Source: Streptococcus respiraculi | Lineage (GTDB): Bacteria > Bacillota > Bacilli > Lactobacillales > Streptococcaceae | Direction: 5' to 3' | DNA length: 64,000 nucleotides | Assembly (NCBI RefSeq): GCF_003595525.1 | Contig: NZ_CP022680.1 | Coordinates: 186,001 to 250,000, forward strand | In this document: positions 9,082-17,214 of the stretch, one piece after another | Layout: each line of letters begins with the position of its first letter | How positions within the stretch are numbered: the first letter of the stretch is position 1 | Translations under genes and position numbers: made by a program | The notes under the pieces: generated by a model | The model's input: only the letters and a program-made list of their open reading frames with translations | What the model was told of the DNA's origin: nothing | Database searches by the model: none

Positions 9082-10335
9082 ATGAAAAGCAGAACAAAGT
9101 GGATGCTGATGAGCGGAGTATTGCTAGGTGGAGCCCTACTGAGTGCTTGTGGCAGTAGTTCATCAAAATCAAGTGATAAAGTATCGCTGTCAATTAATTA
9201 TTATAATGGAGCGATTAGCGATACTGCTATTGAAAATGCTAAGAAGCAATTTCCAGATTATGAATTGAATTTCAAACAAATACCGGCTAATGGAGATTTT
9301 GATACAAAATTAAAAGCCAGTCTCAATTCAAAATCGGCTCCGGATATTACAGCAATCAATAGTAACATTGCCGATTACATTCCATATAGTGACCGTTTTG
9401 TAAACTTATTAGACTATGGTACAGCTGACTTAGCAAAAGAATACGTTGAGTGGAAGTGGGATTCTTGCTTTACCAATGACAAATCAGCTCAGATTGCTAT
9501 GCCGATTGATATTGGGCCAACTGCTCTATTCTATAATGTTGAAGCCTTTAAAAAGGCAGGATTACCAACAGACGATAAGGCAGTCAGCGAGTTGTTGAGT
9601 AATGATGAAAAATATATGGAAGCGGCTAAGCAGATGAAAGAAAAAGCAGATATGCCGATGTTCCAATCATCACTATCTCTTCTTCAACAACGGTATCGCG
9701 CAATGACCAAGCACATCTATGACAAAGATGGAAAATTAATCTATGCTGATGGTGAACTGAAAAAAGCATGGGATTATGCTGTTATGGCAGAAAAGAATGG
9801 TTACACACTTGGTGCAAAAGGAAATAGTGCAGATGGTGCTAACTCTGTTCAACGGGGCTTGTTTGGTGGTATGATTGAAGCTTCTTGGGGGATCAATGAC
9901 CTGGCTGAAGATGGTGCAGCTCCTGAACAATGGTTAATTGCTAAGTCCCCATTATTGCCTTCAAACTATGGTGGTTCTTATCTTGCAGTCATCAAGACAA
10001 CAGCTTTCCCTAAAGAGGCTGCCGAAGTTGTCAAATATTTGACCAATGAAGAAAGTCAACGAGTAAATTATAAAGAATTGGCGCTCTTCCCAGCTAACAA
10101 AAAAGTATTTGATGATGATTTTGCAAATGTAAAACACGAGCTGTTTGGTAACGAGCAGTATAATCATTACTTTATCGAAGCAGCAAATGCTTTGGAATAC
10201 GTTCCATTTGATCCACGTGAATCAGCTGCCTTTGAATGCTTTGAAAACCAAATGACCCTTGTTGCAGAACAAGGAAAAGCTCCTGAACAAGCATGGAATG
10301 ATGCGATGAAGAAGGTAGAAGAAATCTCTAAATAG
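9082..10335 (+). CDS. ABC transporter sugar-binding lipoprotein
   Basis: A 417-residue extracellular solute-binding protein of the family-1 carbohydrate type (UgpB/MalE-like, COG1653). The signal peptide ends in the lipobox LLSAC with Cys23, followed by a Ser-rich linker. I use ATG 9082, with GTGAGG eight bases before it, rather than the TTG at 9061. It is followed by a strong hairpin and two permease genes. The ligand cannot be read; context suggests a sugar, polyol or glycoside. Confidence 0.92.
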   Translation: MKSRTKWMLMSGVLLGGALLSACGSSSSKSSDKVSLSINYYNGAISDTAIENAKKQFPDYELNFKQIPANGDFDTKLKASLNSKSAPDITAINSNIADYIPYSDRFVNLLDYGTADLAKEYVEWKWDSCFTNDKSAQIAMPIDIGPTALFYNVEAFKKAGLPTDDKAVSELLSNDEKYMEAAKQMKEKADMPMFQSSLSLLQQRYRAMTKHIYDKDGKLIYADGELKKAWDYAVMAEKNGYTLGAKGNSADGANSVQRGLFGGMIEASWGINDLAEDGAAPEQWLIAKSPLLPSNYGGSYLAVIKTTAFPKEAAEVVKYLTNEESQRVNYKELALFPANKKVFDDDFANVKHELFGNEQYNHYFIEAANALEYVPFDPRESAAFECFENQMTLVAEQGKAPEQAWNDAMKKVEEISK

Positions 10336-10348
10336 TTGATAGAACATT

Positions 10349-10385
10349 GTTTTGCTAGTAGATGAACGATTTCTACTAGCAAAAC
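10349..10385 (+). other. 14-bp hairpin between binding protein and permeases
   Basis: GTTTTGCTAGTAGA (10349-10362) pairs perfectly with its complement at 10372-10385 across a 9-base loop. There is only a weak T-rich tail. Such hairpins often stabilise the upstream mRNA or partly terminate, giving more binding protein than permease. Confidence 0.8.
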
Positions 10386-10409
10386 TTATCTTTCAAGGAG
10401 ATGAAAGGT

Positions 10410-11303
10410 ATGACGATGAGTAAGAAAAAAGATGTTGACAAGTATGTTCCCTATCTTTTTATTTCTCCCTTTTATATTTTGTTTTTGATTTTTGGCCTCT
10501 TTCCTATTATTTTTGCGGGGATTTTAGCCTTTAATAAATGGGATGGCTTAGGAGAAATGAGATTTGTCGGATGGGGAAATTTTATCCGATTGATACATGA
10601 TGCGGATTTTTATCTATCCGTGAAAAATACATTGATTATTTGGGCGGTTGGAACTTTTCCAATGTTATTCATTGCTTTAGTGTTGGCATTTATGATCAAT
10701 CTAAAGTTTGTGAAGCATAAAGAATTATTAAAAGCTATTTTCTTTTTACCGAATATTACCTCAGTTGTAGCAGTGACGATTTTGTTTGGACTTATCTTTT
10801 CTAATTTGGATGGTCTTGCCAATAGTTTGTTGCAATATTTGGGCCTAGCACCGATAAAATGGGTAACATCGACCTTCTGGGTTCGAATTGTTATTGCGCT
10901 CATTAATATCTGGATGTATCTAGGCTATAACACGATTATTTATCTGACAGGTATTACAAAAATTCCAAGCGACTATTATGAAGCGGCGATAATGGATGGT
11001 GCAACGAATCTGCAAATTTTCCGTCACATTACGATTCCGCAATTAAAACCGATTATTTTGTTTACAGTTATGATGTCGACGATTGGTGGTTTGCAAGTAT
11101 TTTCAGAAGCGCAAGTTTTAGTACCGCAAGGAGCGACACCCGAAGGTGGTGCGATGACCATTGTTTATTACTTGTATAATACAGCCTTCTCCAATAATGA
11201 TTATGGATACGGGTCAGCCATTGCTTGGGCCTTGGTGATTATTATCATGATCTTCTCGTTATTAAACTGGTATTTGACGACTTATCGCATAAAGGGAGAA
11301 TAA
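10410..11303 (+). CDS. ABC sugar transporter permease (MalF/UgpA type)
   Basis: A roughly 297-residue membrane protein with six predicted segments. The inner-membrane EAA loop that contacts the ATPase reads EAAIMDGATN...HITIPQLKP. I chose ATG 10410 because AAGGAG at 10395-10400 abuts the ATG at 10401 and is properly spaced from 10410. It forms a heterodimer with the next gene product, which starts two bases after it. Confidence 0.92.
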   Translation: MTMSKKKDVDKYVPYLFISPFYILFLIFGLFPIIFAGILAFNKWDGLGEMRFVGWGNFIRLIHDADFYLSVKNTLIIWAVGTFPMLFIALVLAFMINLKFVKHKELLKAIFFLPNITSVVAVTILFGLIFSNLDGLANSLLQYLGLAPIKWVTSTFWVRIVIALINIWMYLGYNTIIYLTGITKIPSDYYEAAIMDGATNLQIFRHITIPQLKPIILFTVMMSTIGGLQVFSEAQVLVPQGATPEGGAMTIVYYLYNTAFSNNDYGYGSAIAWALVIIIMIFSLLNWYLTTYRIKGE

Positions 11304-11305
11304 AT

Positions 11306-12130
11306 ATGGGAAATAAGCCGTTTAAATTATTTGTCAGAATCTTTTTAGGAATTGGTGTGATTTTATCTGTTTTCCCATTTTATTGGATGTTAGTGATGGG
11401 AAGTAAAGAAAACAAGGAAATTTATCAGATTCCACCAAGTTTACTATTGGGTTCTAAATTATTTCAAAATATTGAGACTGTTTTTAGAGAAACACCGTTC
11501 TTTCATTCAGTTCTGAATACACTCTTTATTGCAATTACATCTACGATACTCATTTTGTTCTTTGATTCATTGGCAGGTTTTTCCTTTGCGAAATTAAAAT
11601 TTAAAGGGAAAGGATTCCTATTCACATTTTTATTGGGGACAATGATGATTCCAGGGCAATTAAATATTATTCCCTCCTTTTATTTGATGGACAAATTGGG
11701 TTGGGTTGGCTCGTATAAAGCACTAATCATTCCTGGGATGGCGAACGCTTTTGGTATTTTTTGGATTAAGCAATACTGTACAGATGCGATACCAGACAGT
11801 CTTATTGAGTCAGCAAAATTAGATGGTTGTTCTACGTTTAATGCATACTTTAAAATTGCTTTACCCATTATGAAACCAGCCTTGGCTTTTTTGGCCTTGT
11901 ATTCATTTATGGGTTCGTGGAATGACTATATCTGGCCGTTGATTATTTTGAATGATGAGTCGAAGTACACATTGATGCTAGCGCTCACTCAGTTAAAAGG
12001 ACTTTACACTGTTAATTATCCTCTAGTTATTACAGGCGCACTATTAGCGACAATTCCGTTATTGATTGTATTTGTTATCTTTAGTAGGCAGTTAATTGCA
12101 GGTATTACAGAAGGGGCTGTGAAGCAGTAG
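11306..12130 (+). CDS. ABC sugar transporter permease (MalG/UgpE type)
   Basis: A 274-residue partner permease with six membrane segments and the EAA motif ESAKLDGCST...KIALPIMKP. The start at ATG 11306 follows GGGAG; a longer frame from 11225 overlaps the previous gene and is unlikely. No nucleotide-binding subunit is encoded in the operon or anywhere in the window, so a shared MsmK-type ATPase encoded elsewhere would be needed, as known for other streptococcal sugar importers. Confidence 0.92.
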   Translation: MGNKPFKLFVRIFLGIGVILSVFPFYWMLVMGSKENKEIYQIPPSLLLGSKLFQNIETVFRETPFFHSVLNTLFIAITSTILILFFDSLAGFSFAKLKFKGKGFLFTFLLGTMMIPGQLNIIPSFYLMDKLGWVGSYKALIIPGMANAFGIFWIKQYCTDAIPDSLIESAKLDGCSTFNAYFKIALPIMKPALAFLALYSFMGSWNDYIWPLIILNDESKYTLMLALTQLKGLYTVNYPLVITGALLATIPLLIVFVIFSRQLIAGITEGAVKQ

Positions 12131-12138
12131 ATAGGGCG

Positions 12139-12702
12139 ATGAAAGAAAAAGTAATAGAATGGCAAGCAAAGTTGATGGATATTATTATTGTAAGTGCGAT
12201 TAGTGTGATTGGTTTACTGACCATTATTGGAGGGGTATACGGTTTACTGATAGCATTTGTATACTTATCTCCGTTGTCTGATAGTAAGTGGATGATTGTA
12301 AAAAATAGAAAAGTCATTGCTATTTGTGTTGGAGCTCAGCTGCTGGTCTATGTTTTCTTGTTCATTCTCTTATTGAATCTTCATATTCTGCCTGTTTTGC
12401 CAAGTCCACTAGTCCTTCTTAGTAGTCTTTTACTAACCGTACTAGGCATTGGGGGATTTTCTCTCTTGACGACAGGTATATGGCAGTTGGCAAGAGGGCA
12501 GTGTCCTTCCATGGAACTGTTGTATCAAGGAATGAAATTACTGATATTAGGAGTTCCAAGTTGGATATTGCTGTTTGTCTTGTTACTGCTAGTAGGTTTT
12601 GTAGTGGTAATTTACCCACCCTGTATGGTTATAGTAGTAGGTGTGTTTCTTCAGCTACTCAATAAGATGAGTGAGAAGATGATGATACGAATAATACAGT
12701 AA
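12139..12702 (+). CDS. Integral membrane protein of unknown function
   Basis: A 187-residue, strongly hydrophobic protein with four or five predicted membrane segments (for example IIIVSAISVIGLLTIIGGVY near residue 20). I recognise no family. It lies 8 bases after the second permease and 16 before the regulator, so it is co-transcribed with both transport systems. It could assist either, or sense membrane state for the regulator; neither is shown by the sequence. Confidence 0.7.
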   Translation: MKEKVIEWQAKLMDIIIVSAISVIGLLTIIGGVYGLLIAFVYLSPLSDSKWMIVKNRKVIAICVGAQLLVYVFLFILLLNLHILPVLPSPLVLLSSLLLTVLGIGGFSLLTTGIWQLARGQCPSMELLYQGMKLLILGVPSWILLFVLLLLVGFVVVIYPPCMVIVVGVFLQLLNKMSEKMMIRIIQ

Positions 12703-12718
12703 TGAGGGGAGGAGTGCT

Positions 12719-14734
12719 ATGAAGTTGACCCAGCGGGAAATCGACTTGCTCCGGTTTATTTTAGAACAAAAAGATGGACTGGAAATCGAGAATATCCGTC
12801 AAAGATTAGGCTTGTCTGATAACCAGATTCGATATACCATAGGAAAAATTAATCGCTTTTTACAAGCTAGGAAAGCGAGTTTGTTAAAGGTGGAAAAAGA
12901 CTGTATCTGGGTAGGGGATAGGGAAAGAGTATCGAAAGAGTTTATCTTTTTTGTGTCTCACACGACACCAGGTCAGTTCAAATTTACGCCCCAACAAATG
13001 GAGTATTTTATCTTGTTGAAATTGTTGATTGGAGATGACTATATTCCGATTAATTATTTCACAAGGGTTCTTAGCTCTTCCCGAACTAGTATTGTGAATC
13101 TTCTTGAAAAAGTGAAAAAGCGGTGTGCAAGAGAAAAGATTCCACTCGATTATGTATTAAGACGGGGATACTGTGTTCCAGAGTATAGTTTTAAACGTTT
13201 TGCGCTCTTTGTGTCGCTATTAAAGAAATTGATTAATATCCGAGAAATCTATAGTTTTTATTATAAGGATAATGTGTATTCAAAAGTTGGCGATTTAGTG
13301 TTCTTTGACATTTTTGAATTGGATGTGCTATTTGAAGCCTTAGAGAAAACCATTGACTATTCAAAAACGGTAGACAACCAAATGGATGATACGGCATTTT
13401 TGAATATGATGATTTTACAGTATAAATTACTGAAGGTTGAAAACGAGCCTCTTACCTTAGGTCGACAAATAAAACAGCAACAGTTGCATCAGTTTCTGTC
13501 GATTTTGGAAATGAATCATGAGCAAAAGGTTGAAGATTCACAGCTAGCACAAGATTTACTTGTCTATCTAAACAAAAAAATTGCAGCCTCGTTTCAACTG
13601 GTAGAATCACATCATGCGTCAGAAGTATTGGTCCGCCATCTTCAGCGATTTATTCTGAGACAAAAGCAGCACAATCCTATGCAGGATGTGAATTTAGACT
13701 TTGTCAAAACACATCCAGAATTGTTTCAAACTATTTTTACAGCACTGCGCTCATATAAGGGGCAGATGTTTAAGCATGTTACGGTATCAGAAGCAGCCTT
13801 GGTGACTCTTTACTATATCAATGGGATTGATGAGCCACAATCGGTCTGTCAGTCCTGCCCTCGAATTCTCATTATTTGTGCGGAGGGTCGTGCTATTTCA
13901 CGTCTCTTAAAAGGAAGAATTGCCCGTTTTGTTGATGAACAGTACATCGATACAATCGCTGTCTTTGAATTTCAGCCGAAACAAATTCAGGACTATGATT
14001 ACATTATTACTACCATTAAATTACCGGAGGTTAACTCGGAGAAAGTCATCTATACAGACAATGCATTTTCGGACGTCTTTTTGAAGAAGATACAGAAGAT
14101 GTTAGCCGCACAAGTATATGTAACGCCATCACGCGACGTAACGAAATTGTCACAGATCATGGAAGTTCTAGTTGAAGAATTGGGTGATCATATTGAAATG
14201 GATCGCATAGAGGCAAAGATTATTAATATTTTAGCGACGAATGTTGCAAAGAAATCTTCGGTTTCTTCAGTAGACTTTGTTTTTGATCCGACCATGCTAG
14301 TCTATCATCAAAATCAACAAGAACTGGAGTGGCGTGAGGCTGTGCAGCTTAGCTCTGAATGTCTGAAGGAGCATGGGAGTATTGAGGAGCGATACACTCA
14401 AAAAATTATTCGGAATATCGAGCAATTTGGCATGTATATGGTGATTGCTCCGGGTGTTATGCTGGTCCATGCAGGGGCAGAAGACGGGGTAAGACAAAAT
14501 GGTCTTAGCATGCATATCTTTCAAGAACCTGTTATTTTCCCTTCGACAGATGGAATGCCCATACAAGTTATTGTTGTCGTAGCAATGGACAAACAAAATT
14601 CATATCCGATTATTGAGGGTCTTGTTCATTGGATTACGCAGGAAGAAACATTGTTTACTCTGCGAGACAGTGGAAATCGTTTTAAATTGATACAAAAAAT
14701 AAATACTTTATTAGGAAAAAATGAGGGAAGATGA
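12719..14734 (+). CDS. PRD-containing transcriptional regulator (MtlR/LicR-like)
   Basis: A 671-residue activator-type PTS-controlled regulator. An N-terminal helix-turn-helix (residues about 1-50, LGLSDNQIRYTIGKINRFL), a second Mga/HTH-like segment, a PRD region (about 190-385), a IIB-like domain around ILIICAEGRAISRLL with a cysteine, and a C-terminal IIA-like domain with VHAGAEDG can be traced. Activity is probably set by phosphorylation from HPr and from the PTS proteins encoded next. In the second PRD the motif VSEAALVTLYY carries Tyr where a His is usual. It overlaps the IIA gene by 4 bases. Confidence 0.82.
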   Translation: MKLTQREIDLLRFILEQKDGLEIENIRQRLGLSDNQIRYTIGKINRFLQARKASLLKVEKDCIWVGDRERVSKEFIFFVSHTTPGQFKFTPQQMEYFILLKLLIGDDYIPINYFTRVLSSSRTSIVNLLEKVKKRCAREKIPLDYVLRRGYCVPEYSFKRFALFVSLLKKLINIREIYSFYYKDNVYSKVGDLVFFDIFELDVLFEALEKTIDYSKTVDNQMDDTAFLNMMILQYKLLKVENEPLTLGRQIKQQQLHQFLSILEMNHEQKVEDSQLAQDLLVYLNKKIAASFQLVESHHASEVLVRHLQRFILRQKQHNPMQDVNLDFVKTHPELFQTIFTALRSYKGQMFKHVTVSEAALVTLYYINGIDEPQSVCQSCPRILIICAEGRAISRLLKGRIARFVDEQYIDTIAVFEFQPKQIQDYDYIITTIKLPEVNSEKVIYTDNAFSDVFLKKIQKMLAAQVYVTPSRDVTKLSQIMEVLVEELGDHIEMDRIEAKIINILATNVAKKSSVSSVDFVFDPTMLVYHQNQQELEWREAVQLSSECLKEHGSIEERYTQKIIRNIEQFGMYMVIAPGVMLVHAGAEDGVRQNGLSMHIFQEPVIFPSTDGMPIQVIVVVAMDKQNSYPIIEGLVHWITQEETLFTLRDSGNRFKLIQKINTLLGKNEGR

Positions 14735-15033
14735 TGAACGAGATTTCTTTTGAATTGATTTCAAAAGCAGGTACTGCTTTTTCAATGTTAGTGGAAGCAC
14801 TACGAGAAGCTAGACAACGTCATTTTGATAGTGCCGAACAAAAAAGGCTAGAAGCCGAGCAATTGATGAATGAAGCCCATAATCTCCAAACTCAGTTGAT
14901 TGTGAAGGAGATGAATGGGGAGGACAATCAAGTCAATGTGCTGTTGGTTCATGCTCAAGGGACATTAATGAATACGATATTGATGTCCACCGTTGTCGAA
15001 GAATTTATTTTGTTATACAAAGAAGGAGAATAA
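14731..15033 (+). CDS. PTS lactose/cellobiose-type IIA component
   Basis: A 100-residue all-helical IIA protein (Pfam PTS_IIA). Helices run from ISKAGTAFSMLVEALREA; the phosphorylatable His74 lies in LLVHAQGTLMNTI. In classical lactose IIA the motif is H-[AG]-Q-D, with the Asp helping metal binding in the trimer; here position 77 is Gly. The His is retained, so phosphotransfer is plausible. ATGA overlap with the regulator gene implies coupled translation. Confidence 0.88.
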   Translation: MMNEISFELISKAGTAFSMLVEALREARQRHFDSAEQKRLEAEQLMNEAHNLQTQLIVKEMNGEDNQVNVLLVHAQGTLMNTILMSTVVEEFILLYKEGE

Positions 15034-15034
15034 A

Positions 15035-15379
15035 ATGGAAACATTATCAATCTGTTTGGCTTGTAATTTGGGAGCGTCAACTAGCATACTTGTTGGGAAA
15101 ATGCGGACTATTGTGGAAGCAAGTGAAAAATTATCTACTAGCAATGTAACCATCGATGCAGTACCAGCTGGTAGCATTGATGATAAGATTTTGCAGACGT
15201 ATCAAGTTATTTTATTAGGGCCACAAATTGGCCACCGGAAAGAAGAAATTGAAGAGAAAGCCCGTCCTTATCATGTACCAGTAGCTGTGATTAATGCGGC
15301 TGATTATGGGACGATGAATGCCGCAAATATTTTAAAAGAAGCCATTTACTTGATAAAGACTAGTTCACTTGAGGGTTAA
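15035..15379 (+). CDS. PTS lactose/cellobiose-type IIB component
   Basis: A 114-residue IIB protein. The phosphocysteine loop reads CNLGASTSILVGKM with Cys10, corresponding to CSAGMSTS in typical members. The remaining pattern, including ILLGPQIGHR (Q/P loop) and PVAVINAADYGTMN, fits the family. The start at ATG 15035 follows AGAAGGAG; the longer frame from 14993 lies inside the IIA gene. It passes phosphate from IIA to the sugar carried by the IIC encoded next. Confidence 0.9.
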   Translation: METLSICLACNLGASTSILVGKMRTIVEASEKLSTSNVTIDAVPAGSIDDKILQTYQVILLGPQIGHRKEEIEEKARPYHVPVAVINAADYGTMNAANILKEAIYLIKTSSLEG

Positions 15380-15383
15380 ACGA

Positions 15384-16604
15384 GTGGTATTGAACAGATT
15401 TCATCAGATGTTGGAGCGATTTCAGAAAATGATTTTACCCTTAGTCGGTAAACTGGAAAAAAATAGATGGTTTCAAGGGTTGAAGCAATGCCTGCTGCAG
15501 TTAAATATGCTAATGATAACCATGTCAGCTCTTGCGATGGTCAATATCGTGAATCGTTCCTGGATACACAATCAGTTGATAGGTAGGCTGACTACAGAAT
15601 TATTAACATTGACTACGCAACATTTTTCATGGATTTTTTTCATCCTATTAGCCTATCTAGTAGCTCAAGAACAGACAAAGTATCTATTTTATTGTTGTAG
15701 CACGATTGTTTTCCTCCTGCTAAGAGGGATAGGGGAGCAGGAGCTGACAGATATGCCAGTGGCCTTTTGTTCGCTTCTATTTAGTGCTGGGATTATTCAT
15801 GTCTATCAATGGATGCTGGCGCGATTGAAGCGGTATTTATCATTGCCGATGAAGGGAATCGAATACGCATTTCAAGCAATTTATTTTTTACTAGTATTTG
15901 CTATATTGTGGGGCGGGGTACAGGTTTTATCTGGTGTTGCGATTGTCCGCTGTATCCAATATTTGACGCTAGATCATCCTTTAGTGGTTTTTCTCGTTGT
16001 CTTTCTTGAAATGCTTTTGTGGTATATCGGTATCAACGGATATGGAGTTTTGGTTCCGATTGTGCTCTTTTTCGCGGTAAATCATTTTCAAGCCAATCTA
16101 GTAGCCGTTGCAGTTGGACGGGTACCAGAATACATTTTCACACCAAATTTGTGGGATTATTTTTTCAGCTTAACAGGTTCTGGATTGACTGGCGCATTGG
16201 TTATTCTCTCCTTGCTCAGTTCTAAAAAGAGCTTTAAAGAAGTAGGGAAAGCAGCTGTTTCTGGCATGTTTTGGTCGGTGTCAGAGCCGATTGTTTTTGG
16301 TGTTCCTGTAGTAATGAATCGATATTTGTTTGTGCCATTTGTGATTGGGACACCGCTCTTAGCCGTATTTCAATGGTTTGTTTTTCGAGTCGGCTGGGTC
16401 AATCCACCAATCTTTTTTGTAGCAGATATGCCCCTTCCACTAGCACCATTCCTTGCAACTTTAGATATTCGCTCCTTGGTGCTGGTTGGTGTGGTATTCA
16501 TCCTAGCTATACTGATGTACTACCCATTTTTTAAAGCCTATGAAAAAAATTACCAAGAACAAGTCGAGGAGGACCGCTATTCAGATTTAGATTTAGATTT
16601 TTAA
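15384..16604 (+). CDS. PTS lactose/cellobiose-type IIC membrane component
   Basis: About 406 residues with some ten hydrophobic segments. The signature WSVSEPIVFGVPVVMNRYLFVPF corresponds to the conserved NEPI.FG.P...NP..F.PF region of cellobiose/lactose IIC proteins, with Ser in place of Asn and Arg in place of Pro. Start: GTG 15384 has GAGG upstream; a TTG at 15369 in the same frame would overlap the IIB gene. The two changes in the signature suggest an unusual substrate. It forms, with IIA and IIB, a complete phosphotransferase importer. Confidence 0.85.
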   Translation: MVLNRFHQMLERFQKMILPLVGKLEKNRWFQGLKQCLLQLNMLMITMSALAMVNIVNRSWIHNQLIGRLTTELLTLTTQHFSWIFFILLAYLVAQEQTKYLFYCCSTIVFLLLRGIGEQELTDMPVAFCSLLFSAGIIHVYQWMLARLKRYLSLPMKGIEYAFQAIYFLLVFAILWGGVQVLSGVAIVRCIQYLTLDHPLVVFLVVFLEMLLWYIGINGYGVLVPIVLFFAVNHFQANLVAVAVGRVPEYIFTPNLWDYFFSLTGSGLTGALVILSLLSSKKSFKEVGKAAVSGMFWSVSEPIVFGVPVVMNRYLFVPFVIGTPLLAVFQWFVFRVGWVNPPIFFVADMPLPLAPFLATLDIRSLVLVGVVFILAILMYYPFFKAYEKNYQEQVEEDRYSDLDLDF

Positions 16605-16619
16605 ACAGGAGGTACATGA

Positions 16620-17192
16620 TTGCAAAAGTCAATATTAAAAATTGTATTTGGAAATATTTTGCTTGGTTTAGCTTACGCTAAATTGATGGTACCAAACCAT
16701 ATTATCAATGGTGGCGTCACGAGCTTATCGTTGATTTTTAGCAGTATATTTAAGATTGATATTACTGTTTTTACAAACGGAATTACGATAGCCCTGCTCA
16801 TCATAGCTTATCTATTTGTAGGACGATCTTTTTTGGTATCTTCGATTGTAAGTAGTCTATCTTACCTGCTGTTTTTCAATGTATTTTATCACTTACCTTT
16901 TACCTTGCATACAGCTATTGCTGTTGATTTTTTGCTAGCTGTTTTATTGATAGCAAGCGGTTATTATTGCTGTTTATCAGAAAATTCTTCTACGGCAGGT
17001 TTGGATGTCTTTGCGGTCATCCTACACAGGCGATTTCCTGCCTATTCAGTAGGACGTTATTTGCGGTATATCAATGTGGCTGTTTTAGGGCTAGGCTATA
17101 CTTCCTATGGTCTTCGTTCTGTTGGTTTGGGTATTGTGTTTAGTGTTTGTTTTACCAAAGTTATGGATATGCTGATGCAGCAGAAAGAATGA
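16620..17192 (+). CDS. YitT-like integral membrane protein, short form
   Basis: A 190-residue membrane protein with five or so segments, resembling the membrane part of YitT/YczE-type proteins: LMVPNHIINGGVTSLSLIF near the start and SSTAGLDVFAVILHRR in the middle match the family's VP..I..GGV and GGS.GG.D motifs. The soluble C-terminal DUF2179 domain of full YitT proteins is absent. Starts at TTG 16620 after AGGAGG. The function of the family is not established; within a PTS operon it may help transport or export. Confidence 0.75.
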   Translation: MQKSILKIVFGNILLGLAYAKLMVPNHIINGGVTSLSLIFSSIFKIDITVFTNGITIALLIIAYLFVGRSFLVSSIVSSLSYLLFFNVFYHLPFTLHTAIAVDFLLAVLLIASGYYCCLSENSSTAGLDVFAVILHRRFPAYSVGRYLRYINVAVLGLGYTSYGLRSVGLGIVFSVCFTKVMDMLMQQKE

Positions 17193-17214
17193 AGAAGTTT
17201 TAAGGAGCTGATAC

